64,000 nt of DNA from CAVROP01 sp050012175 (GTDB lineage Bacteria > Acidobacteriota > Terriglobia > UBA7540): positions 26,206 through 90,205 of the forward strand of contig JBEKHR010000022.1 of NCBI GenBank assembly GCA_050012175.1, written 5' to 3'. Below the pieces are notes generated by a model. The model had not been told where the DNA came from and searched no databases. It saw only the letters and a program-made list of their open reading frames with translations. Position 1 is the stretch's first letter, and every line of letters starts with the position of its first letter. The translations under genes and the position numbers were made by a program. Of the stretch, positions 24,089 to 30,622 are shown one piece after another.

Positions 24089-25003
24089 ATGCGGATTATT
24101 ATTCTTCTCAATCCTAACGCGGGCCGAGGCAAAGCACGCATCATGTTGCGCGAGGCGCTCGCGGTCATGCGGCGCGAAGGCGTCGAGATCGACGCGCAAG
24201 AGAGCCGCGATGCGCAGCACCTGCTGGCACTAGCGCGCCGGGCAGCGGCTGAAAAACCTGACGCCATCGTTTCGCTCGGTGGTGACGGCACGCACCACTA
24301 CGTCCTGAACGGGATCGTGGGGAGTGAAATCCCGTTGGGGATTATTCCCGCTGGGAGCGGGAACGATTTCGCGAAGGGCTTGGGAATTCCTACCCAAGCG
24401 CGCGCGGCTGCGGAGGTGCTGCGCGCCGGCAACACTCGCCGGATCGACCTGGGGCGGGCGGGAAACACGGTTTACGGCTGTATTGCCGGAGCAGGTTTTG
24501 ATTCGGTTGTAACCCGGTATGCCAACGAGCGCGTCCGCCGCCTGCGCGGCCCGTGGGCGTATGCCTGGTCAATTCTCCGCTGCCTCAAGTCGTATCGTCC
24601 GGAGCCGCTCAAGATCGTCTCAGACGTTCAGGAGTTCTCGGGAGATGTGGTCTTTGCCGTGGTGGGAAACAACGTTTCCTACGGAGGGGGAATTCATCTT
24701 ACGCCGCGAGCAAAACTCGATGATGGCTTATTGGACGTCTGCGTCGTCCCTTACATGGGGAAATTGGAACTCTTGCACTGGATCCCTCGCGCTTACCGCG
24801 GGGAACACCTAAGACATCCTCGCATCATCTACTTTCAAGCCCACAAGGTCTCCTTGAGCACTACCTCCCGTCTGGAGCTTTTCGGGGACGGAGAGTTCAT
24901 GCAGGAACTCCCCGCGACGATTGAGATTGTCCCACGCGCGCTACCTGTGATTGTGCCCGTGACATCTTCACCGCGCTCGACGCCCACGAGGGATGCGATT
25001 TGA
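24089..25003 (+). CDS. Diacylglycerol/lipid kinase family protein (YegS/BmrU type)
   Basis: Starts MRIIILLNPNAGRGKA and carries the nucleotide-binding SLGGDGTHHYVLNG and the IIPAGSGNDFAKGLGI loop, both diagnostic of the DAGK catalytic fold. YGGGIHLTPRAKLDDGLLDVCVV marks the second, beta-rich domain. Members phosphorylate diacylglycerol, sphingoid or phosphatidylglycerol-type lipids at the inner membrane. The lipid substrate here is not predictable. No clear Shine-Dalgarno sequence. Convergent with the next gene, 7 bases apart. Confidence 0.92.
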   Translation: MRIIILLNPNAGRGKARIMLREALAVMRREGVEIDAQESRDAQHLLALARRAAAEKPDAIVSLGGDGTHHYVLNGIVGSEIPLGIIPAGSGNDFAKGLGIPTQARAAAEVLRAGNTRRIDLGRAGNTVYGCIAGAGFDSVVTRYANERVRRLRGPWAYAWSILRCLKSYRPEPLKIVSDVQEFSGDVVFAVVGNNVSYGGGIHLTPRAKLDDGLLDVCVVPYMGKLELLHWIPRAYRGEHLRHPRIIYFQAHKVSLSTTSRLELFGDGEFMQELPATIEIVPRALPVIVPVTSSPRSTPTRDAI

Positions 25004-25010
25004 GAGGAGC

Positions 25011-25448
25011 CTAAGAGCCTGGCGGGGGGATGGTCAGGTTTATGACCAGCTTCCTGCGAGTATCCACGGAATTGACCTGTCTGGTTTCCGAAGACACACC
25101 TTTGAAGCTGGCCTGAATCTCGTAATCCTGATGCGGATCGAGGTCGGAGAACTGATATTGCCCATTGGCCCTCGTGTATATGGCCACAGTTCTTCCCGTC
25201 TGGAGGTTCTTGAGCGTCACGGTGGCGCCGTTAATTCCGTTCTCGGCCTTGTCCGTCACCGCGCCACTCACCGTCTTAGTGGTCGGGGCCTTTTGCTTCG
25301 CCGTCAGACCCGGAGCGTGGAGCAGCCAGGCAACAGCAAGCACGCCGCACAGGACGCGAACGCCCCAACTGATCCTCCGCGTCGAGAAGCGGCTCGAGCG
25401 AGCTCGCAACAACGGGAGGGCAAAAATCGATGGGAGACGAGTGCTCAA
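25011..25448 (-). CDS. Exported carboxypeptidase-regulatory-like (beta-sandwich) domain protein
   Basis: A basic N-terminus and hydrophobic helix (VLCGVLAVAWLLHAPGLTA) act as signal or anchor. The rest is one CarboxypepD_reg-like Ig fold: VSGAVTDKAENGINGATVTLKN...GRTVAIYTRANGQYQFSDLDPHQDYEIQASF, ending in LVINLTI. Such domains are abundant on Acidobacteria surface proteins; here it stands alone. The start is TTG 25448, one base after the stop of the LysW-like gene, with AGGAGG nine bases upstream, so the two are translationally linked. Confidence 0.82.
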   Translation of the reverse strand: MSTRLPSIFALPLLRARSSRFSTRRISWGVRVLCGVLAVAWLLHAPGLTAKQKAPTTKTVSGAVTDKAENGINGATVTLKNLQTGRTVAIYTRANGQYQFSDLDPHQDYEIQASFKGVSSETRQVNSVDTRRKLVINLTIPPPGS

Positions 25449-25449
25449 A

Positions 25450-25617
25450 TTACCAGCCCTCCTCTTCTTCTTCCTCGCCCGCTACCAATTCCAGCTCCAC
25501 GGGATTTGTGTTCACAACTTGCAGTTCAGCTCCGCACTCGGGGCAGTCCATCGTCTGCCCTTCTTCGACATCATCTTCGATGTCAATTGCGGTACGGCAT
25601 TCGGGACAATAGGCCAT
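25450..25617 (-). CDS. LysW-like small zinc-ribbon acidic carrier protein
   Basis: 55 residues. Two zinc knuckles, CPEC (4-7) and CPEC (25-28), an acidic linker IDIEDDVEEGQ, then ELQVVNTNPVELELV and a tail of six Glu ending in Gly-Trp. This is the layout of LysW, the amino-group carrier of the alpha-aminoadipate lysine (and related arginine) pathway, whose tail normally ends EDWGE with the last Glu bearing the substrate. Here the tail stops at ...EEGW, so that terminal Glu is absent. AGGGGGTGAGG lies just before the ATG. LysX/Y/Z/J/K partners are not in the window. Confidence 0.75.
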   Translation of the reverse strand: MAYCPECRTAIDIEDDVEEGQTMDCPECGAELQVVNTNPVELELVAGEEEEEEGW

Positions 25618-26121
25618 GCCTCACCCCCTGGCAACGTATGCTTCACCCGCAAGAGAAAAGTCTAGAACATTTCCCGAAACGCTGTCCAGCGCTTCGAGAA
25701 TCTGGTAGTAGGGCCGGACCCGCCTTGCGGGAGAGGAGGCGGCCCCCACATTCGAATTGGGACACCACCGTGAATCTGCTGAAGACTCGTTAGCGATGCG
25801 CCGGCTCGAGCTGGATATGTTACCTGTCAAGGCCCCCACGTCAATTCAAGCACAATTACCCGAAATGGACTTTTTGAAATTCCGCACAATTGGCTCTTCC
25901 CATTGTGGGGTGTGAAGGCTACCCTAATGGGGAGCTGGAGGAAAGCCATTCCAGGGGCTGGGTGTTGGGGGCTAGGGGCTGGGGAAGAACAGTTGGCAGG
26001 GGCGGGAAGGCAGAGAGCAATTCCAAATTCAAAATCCAAGATTGCCCCACCCCTCGCACACGTTTTTCAATGATTCAATGGCTCAATGAATCAATCACTC
26101 AATGCTATTGCGAGGTGCCTA
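25618..26121. other. Divergent non-coding region with 7- and 8-base tandem repeats
   Basis: About 500 bases between the LysW-like gene and the PLP-enzyme gene. It carries GGGGGCTAGGGGCTGGGG-type heptamers (about 25966-25986) and an octamer array TTCAATGA, TTCAATGG, CTCAATGA, ATCAATCA, CTCAATGC (about 26066-26106). A TATA-rich promoter for either gene is not clear. Confidence 0.5.
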
Positions 26122-27309
26122 ATGAAAGAAGGTTATAGGTTTGAAACCTTGGCGGTCCACGCCGGGGAATCCCCGTGCCGTGTGACCGGAGCGCTCGACA
26201 CGCCCATATATCAATCCACGACTTTTGTATCCGCCGATGCGGATGAGATGGCCGCCGTATACGGTGGAGAGAAGCCCGGTTACATGTACACGCGTTACGG
26301 TAATCCCACCGTGCACGCGCTGGAAGAAAAACTGGCCGCGCTGGAGTGCGGCGAAGCCGCCCAGGCTTTTTCCTCGGGGATGGCCGCCATCTCCTCGGCC
26401 ATCCTGGGATACGTCCGAGTGGGCGACCACGTGGTTGCGGCACGATCGCTCTACGGGGCGGCGTACGACTTCCTCAACAAGAAACTCCCCAACCTGGGCG
26501 TTTCCACGACATTTGTTCAGTCCACGCGTGTCGAAGAGTTCGAGAAGGCTATTCGGCCCAACAGCAAGTTGATCTACTTCGAAACTCCCAGCAATCCCAT
26601 CCTCGAGATCCTCGATATCGCGGCTCTCGCTCAACTCGCCCGCGCGCGCGGCATTCCCTCCATGATGGACAACACCTTTGCTTCACCGGCTCTCCAGCAG
26701 CCTCTGAAGATGGGTGTGACGGTCGTCCTTCACTCCGCCACCAAGTACCTGTGCGGTCACGGCGACGCCATGGGCGGGGCGGTGATCGGCCCCAAAGGTT
26801 ACATTCGCCATCTCAATCAAGAAATCATTCGCGACTTCGGCGGATGCCTCAGTCCATTCAATGCCTGGCTGATTCTGCGAGGCATCCGCACACTCCACCT
26901 CCGCGTGCCTGCTCAATGCTCCAATGCCCAGAAGATTGCAGAGTTTCTCGCTAACCATCCCCGGGTTGAGCGGGTAAACTTCCCGGGCTTGCCCAGCCAT
27001 CCCGGTCACGATGTGGCCAAGAAGCAGATGAAGGCTTTCGGGGCCATGATGAGTTTTGAAGTGAAAGGAGGATATGAGGGCGGAAAGAAAGTCATGGATG
27101 GGGTGAAGATTTTTGCCCGTGCCGCAAGTCTCGGCCACACCCACTCGTTAATTGTTCATTCCGCGTCCACGAGCCACCGCGCGGTTCCACGCGAGCAGCG
27201 GTTGGCCATCGGCATTACTGAAGGGTTGGTGCGGCTCTCGGTAGGCATAGAAGCAGTGGAGGATCTGATCCAGGACCTCGATCAGGCCCTGGCTTTCTCA
27301 ACTCTCTAG
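26122..27309 (+). CDS. PLP-dependent Cys/Met metabolism lyase or gamma-synthase
   Basis: 395-residue fold-type I PLP enzyme of the cystathionine gamma-synthase/methionine gamma-lyase/O-acylhomoserine sulfhydrylase family. Landmarks: TLAVHAGESP start, TPIYQSTTFV, YTRYGNPTVHALEEKLAALE, SSGMAAISSAILG, MDNTFASP, and the PLP-lysine in HSATKYLCGHGDAMGG. C-terminal SLGHTHSLIVHSASTSHRAV with LVRLSVGIEAVEDLIQDL is typical. Which reaction it runs cannot be told from motifs alone. ATG 26122 follows GCGAGGTGCC and starts at the conserved region; the frame is open to 26086. A GC hairpin follows the stop. Confidence 0.9.
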   Translation: MKEGYRFETLAVHAGESPCRVTGALDTPIYQSTTFVSADADEMAAVYGGEKPGYMYTRYGNPTVHALEEKLAALECGEAAQAFSSGMAAISSAILGYVRVGDHVVAARSLYGAAYDFLNKKLPNLGVSTTFVQSTRVEEFEKAIRPNSKLIYFETPSNPILEILDIAALAQLARARGIPSMMDNTFASPALQQPLKMGVTVVLHSATKYLCGHGDAMGGAVIGPKGYIRHLNQEIIRDFGGCLSPFNAWLILRGIRTLHLRVPAQCSNAQKIAEFLANHPRVERVNFPGLPSHPGHDVAKKQMKAFGAMMSFEVKGGYEGGKKVMDGVKIFARAASLGHTHSLIVHSASTSHRAVPREQRLAIGITEGLVRLSVGIEAVEDLIQDLDQALAFSTL

Positions 27310-27339
27310 CGGCGCTCCCTTCCGCGCTGGAAGCGCCGC
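27309..27339 (+). terminator. GC-rich hairpin after the PLP-enzyme gene
   Basis: GCGGCGCT (27309-27316) pairs with AGCGCCGC (27332-27339) directly at the stop codon. No T-run follows, so it may be a repeat or a factor-dependent terminator rather than an intrinsic one. More small hairpins follow to 27415. Confidence 0.4.
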
Positions 27340-27697
27340 TCAGGAAAACCCCAGCACGATGTAACGAGATCCCCGCTTGCCGGGGTTTCAGGCTCCTCCC
27401 GCCTGAAGCCGCTTTAGCAACCCGGAGATGGCGCACGGCCTGGAACTCACATTATCCCGAATTCGTGTGTTGAACGAGATGGCTGGTCCCGTTGAATGGA
27501 AGAACCCCTCACCCGCCCTCCTCCGTCGGGCACCCTCTCCCCAGGGAGAGGGCTATCATTTGTGGGCCGCGTTGAAGTTACGAAAACCGCCCTCTCCCCG
27601 GGGAGAGGGTGGCCCGCTGCCGGCGCTTTCACCAGCCGGAGCGGGCCGGGTGAGGGGTTACTTAGGAGGGACTCGACGCTCAGAGTGAAGGGTTCCA
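27340..27697. other. Convergent intergenic region filled with palindromes
   Basis: No gene. Holds hairpins CCCCG-CTTG-CCGGGG and TTTCAGGC...GCCTGAAG (27365-27415) and the paired REP element at 27504-27659. It separates two genes that point at each other. Confidence 0.5.
27504..27659. repeat. Paired REP element (BIME-like)
   Basis: Left copy CCCTCACCCG...CACCCTCTCCCCAGGGAGAGGG and right copy GCCCTCTCCCCGGGGAGAGGGTGGCCCGC...GGGTGAGGGG in opposite orientation, separated by about 37 bases. The right arm shares an extended segment (CGCTTTCACCAGCCGG) with the copy inside the DUF92 gene. Confidence 0.8.
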
Positions 27698-28777
27698 CTA
27701 TTGAACTATCCTGTTGATCACTGCCGCTGCAAATTCTTCCGTCGTACTGCTGCCGCCCAGGTCAGGAGTGCGGACACGTCGCTCCCCAGTCACTTTCTTG
27801 AGAGCCTCAAGAATGCGCGTGCCTGCTGCTGGTTCTCCAAGATGCTCCATCATCAACGCCGCGGTCCAAATGGCGGCGATGGGGTTCGCGATGCCACGCC
27901 CAGCGATGTCCGGGGCGCTGCCGTGCACGGGCTCGAACATGGGAGGACCGATCCGCTGAGCTGGGTTCAGGTTGGCACTCGCCGCAAGGCCGAGGCTTCC
28001 TTGCAGAGCCGCGCCAAGGTCGGTGAGGATATCTGCAAACAGGTTCGAGCCCACCACCACGTCCAGGCTTTCCGGGTGATTAATCATACGGGCGGCGAGC
28101 GCATCCACATGGTAGTTTGCCACCTGGACGTCGGGATAATCCCTGGCGACCTCGTAGAGCACTTCATCCCACAAGACCATCGTGTAGGCCATGGCATTCG
28201 ACTTGGTGGCGCTTGCCAGGCGCTTGCGAGGCCGATTGCGTGCCTGCTGGAAGGCATAGCGAATCACGCGCTCCACGCCCTTGCGCGTGAAAATGGACTG
28301 CTGGACCGCAACTTCATCGGGAGTGCCGCGCTTGAACCTGCCGCCGACGCCACAGTATTCTCCCTCCGTGTTTTCACGAATGAAGAGCATCCGAATGTCG
28401 TCGGCCCCCTTCCCACGCAGCGGCGGCTCGAGGCCGGGGAGAATTTCAATGGGGCGCAAATTGACGTACAGGTCAAACCCGAAGCGAATGCGCAGCAAGA
28501 GTTGGCGGAGCGATACGTGATCCGGGACCGTCGGATGTCCAATGGCACCGAGAAGAATGGCGTCGAACGAGCGAAGCTGTTCAAGCCCGTCCTCCGACAT
28601 CATGCGGCCGGTGCGGAGATAGTACTCGCATCCCCACTCGAATGCTTCGAAGGACAGGCTGAAGCACTCGTCCAAAATCCTTGCCGCCGTTTGCAGGACT
28701 TTAACGGCGGCAGGAATCACTTCCTTACCGATCCCGTCACCGGGAATAAGGGCGATATGGTAATGCTTGTTGGCCAT
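27698..28777 (-). CDS. dmlA: D-malate / tartrate dehydrogenase (isocitrate-isopropylmalate DH family)
   Basis: 359-residue metal-dependent NAD decarboxylating beta-hydroxyacid dehydrogenase. IALIPGDGIGKEVIPAAV opens the fold. GAIGHPTVPDHVSLRQLL, VNLRPIEILPG and IRENTEGEYCGVGGR with GTPDEVAVQQSIFTRKGVERVIRYAF are the pattern seen in D-malate/tartrate dehydrogenases, rather than in LeuB. Asp metal ligands lie in NLFADILTDLGAAL. Enzymes of this group turn D-malate to pyruvate or act on tartrate. Homoisocitrate dehydrogenase is a less likely alternative, raised only because a LysW-like gene lies 2 kb away. No operon partner. Confidence 0.8.
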   Translation of the reverse strand: MANKHYHIALIPGDGIGKEVIPAAVKVLQTAARILDECFSLSFEAFEWGCEYYLRTGRMMSEDGLEQLRSFDAILLGAIGHPTVPDHVSLRQLLLRIRFGFDLYVNLRPIEILPGLEPPLRGKGADDIRMLFIRENTEGEYCGVGGRFKRGTPDEVAVQQSIFTRKGVERVIRYAFQQARNRPRKRLASATKSNAMAYTMVLWDEVLYEVARDYPDVQVANYHVDALAARMINHPESLDVVVGSNLFADILTDLGAALQGSLGLAASANLNPAQRIGPPMFEPVHGSAPDIAGRGIANPIAAIWTAALMMEHLGEPAAGTRILEALKKVTGERRVRTPDLGGSSTTEEFAAAVINRIVQ

Positions 28778-29178
28778 GGCGAACTCCTTTACGGAACCGG
28801 GAGTCTCAAGCTCAATTAGTGTACAATCTTATGCTTTTGAGGCAAGCGGACACAGCACCCTGTTGGGGATGACACGGCTCCGTCAAACTTGATGTGCTGG
28901 GCGTGCCAACCGGGTTTTCCTCGAGCCAGGATGCACTGACCTGCGGCTCCGCCGCCCGCTGTGCGGAAAGGCTTTGCCTTTCCGTGGGACTTGTGCCCTG
29001 ACTGACCCCTCGCCTCGGCTGGAAGGCCGAGCCTTCCAGCCGAGGCGAGGGGAAGGAAGGGGGCGGGTATGGCCGGAAAGCCAGAGGCTTTCCGCACAGC
29101 AGGCGGCGAAGCCGCGTTAAGCACTCGAAGAGTTCGTTGACTTTGACGCGACCCTGTTCGAATGAGAGGCAAAGAGCA
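28778..29178. other. Non-coding region built around a nested palindrome
   Basis: About 400 bases, mostly a giant inverted repeat (28944-29114) described separately. No ribosome-binding site or domain supports the open frames on the minus strand. Confidence 0.5.
28944..29114. repeat. Nested inverted repeat, ~170 bases
   Basis: Outer arms of 40 bases (28944-28983 and 29075-29114) match as reverse complements with a few differences; each arm also contains its own small hairpin (GGAAAGGCTTTGCCTTTCC-like). At the centre, CCTCGCCTCGGCTGGAAGG (29008-29026) is perfectly complementary to 29032-29050, a 19-bp stem with a 5-base loop. No coding content. Confidence 0.85.
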
Positions 29179-29280
29179 TTGAGGTCAGGGCAATTTAAAG
29201 CGATCATCACCGACAGTCATTTCTGGGTGCCGGCGGTTGTCCTGATTCTTGGTACTCTGCTTCTTGTTTACCTTCATTGA
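29179..29280 (+). CDS. Putative 33-residue single-helix membrane peptide
   Basis: From TTG 29179: a polar start (RSGQFKAIITDSHFW) and one hydrophobic helix (VPAVVLILGTLLLVYLH) ending at TGA 29278-29280. The composition is that of a real small membrane peptide, and DSHFWVP followed by a hydrophobic run looks non-random. It lies 63 bases before the sugar transporter gene. The start codon is weak and there is no good Shine-Dalgarno sequence. Confidence 0.3.
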   Translation: MRSGQFKAIITDSHFWVPAVVLILGTLLLVYLH

Positions 29281-29343
29281 GAGGATACCCACCTGTCCAC
29301 AAGAGCCGGAACTCCACCTCAAACCAGAGCTCGTTCGCTGCAC

Positions 29344-30588
29344 GTGGTTGGGGTGTTTTCCGGTCTCGCTGCCGGCGCTTGGCTTGGGGGAGCGGAAGCT
29401 CCGACGAAGCTAGTGACCGTGGGCTTATCACCGTATGTGATTTCGCTCACCATGGTCGCGGGTGTGTTCGTTGCCCGTTGGACGCTTCCCACCGTCCTGA
29501 AAGGCACGGGTTACGTATTCCATGACCTCCGGGCAAGAGCTCATCTGGTGATTTGGGCGATCCTTGCAGGGGCCCTGTGGGCGGTTGCAAATACCCTGAC
29601 GGTTTTCGCCATACGGGACGTGGGGCTCTCCGTGGCTTTCCCGTTATGGAACATCAACAGCCTGGTGGGTTTGTTCTGGGGATGGTTTTTGTTCAACGAG
29701 CTGCGCGGCGCGGGTGCCCGCCAGTCGATGAAGGTCCTGGGCGGCGCATTCGCAATCGTACTCGGAGCTTGCCTCATGGCCTATGCCACCGGGCAACATA
29801 GCATTGGGGCGCCGCATCGCGCGGCGGCTGGCATCCTGGCGGCGCTGGGCGCGGGACTGCTCTGGGGGACTATGTACATCCCCTATCGCAAGGCCTACAT
29901 CAGCGGCATGAACCCGCTCTCCTTCGTGACGGTTTTTACGGTAGGAGAGCTCTTCACCATGTCGGCTCTGGCACTGGTTTTTCACGGTGGCCTTGCGCCA
30001 CTCGTGCAGGAACTCGCCCGCGCGCGTCCGGCGCTTTTTTGGCTCTTCCTGGGCGGATTCTGCTGGGTATTGGGAGACCTGTTTCAGCAATACGCGGCAA
30101 AATATATTGGCATTGGGCGTGGCATCCCTTTGTCGAACACGAACCAGCTCTGGGGCCTGGCGTGGGGCGCCCTGGTTTTCGGGGAACTCAGCGGGAAGGG
30201 CAGGACCACCCAAGGACTGATTGTTGCTGGCTCGATCATGATGATCGCGGGCGCCGTGGCAATCAGCCTGGCCGAGGCGCCGGCCTCCGAACAGGAATCG
30301 TGGCGGGCAAGTCAGTGGCGCGAATGGGAGCGCTACCAACTCGATCCCCAACCACCGGAGGCAGCCGCGCCGGGGGAGGACACCGTCGCAAAGCAGGGAG
30401 TAGCCCGCCATTGGTGGGATGTTCCGATCGTCGTCGCGGCCGTGGGGGTCTTCCTCTGGCTGGCGCGAGGAGCGCGACGCCCCCCTATGGCGATAAACCT
30501 TTCTTGGACGGTACTGCTCGCCCTGGCCATGCTGGGCTTTCTCGTCGCCTGCGGCAGGGTACTTTGGAAACGCACAAGGTTCTCGTAG
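29344..30588 (+). CDS. GRP/RhaT-like sugar transporter family permease
   Basis: About ten membrane helices in two related halves (drug/metabolite transporter fold). Typical glucose-uptake/rhamnose-transporter motifs: FSGLAAGAWLGGAEAPTK at the N-terminus, AFPLWNINSLVGLFWGWFLF in the first half and GRGIPLSNTNQLWGLAWGALVFGE in the second. A polar segment (about 315-355) then leads to two additional C-terminal helices, an extension beyond the usual core. The start is GTG 29344. Substrate is probably a sugar by family, but not resolved. Confidence 0.85.
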   Translation: MVGVFSGLAAGAWLGGAEAPTKLVTVGLSPYVISLTMVAGVFVARWTLPTVLKGTGYVFHDLRARAHLVIWAILAGALWAVANTLTVFAIRDVGLSVAFPLWNINSLVGLFWGWFLFNELRGAGARQSMKVLGGAFAIVLGACLMAYATGQHSIGAPHRAAAGILAALGAGLLWGTMYIPYRKAYISGMNPLSFVTVFTVGELFTMSALALVFHGGLAPLVQELARARPALFWLFLGGFCWVLGDLFQQYAAKYIGIGRGIPLSNTNQLWGLAWGALVFGELSGKGRTTQGLIVAGSIMMIAGAVAISLAEAPASEQESWRASQWREWERYQLDPQPPEAAAPGEDTVAKQGVARHWWDVPIVVAAVGVFLWLARGARRPPMAINLSWTVLLALAMLGFLVACGRVLWKRTRFS

Positions 30589-30622
30589 CATCCAAACTAC
30601 CGCCTACCACATAACCCTGGTT

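Noticed and set aside
27698..28777. Homoisocitrate dehydrogenase of a LysW lysine pathway
   Set aside because: Motifs fit D-malate/tartrate dehydrogenase better, and no other lysine genes accompany it.
29644..30591. 315-codon minus-strand frame
   Set aside because: Shadow of the ten-helix transporter gene; composition non-protein-like.
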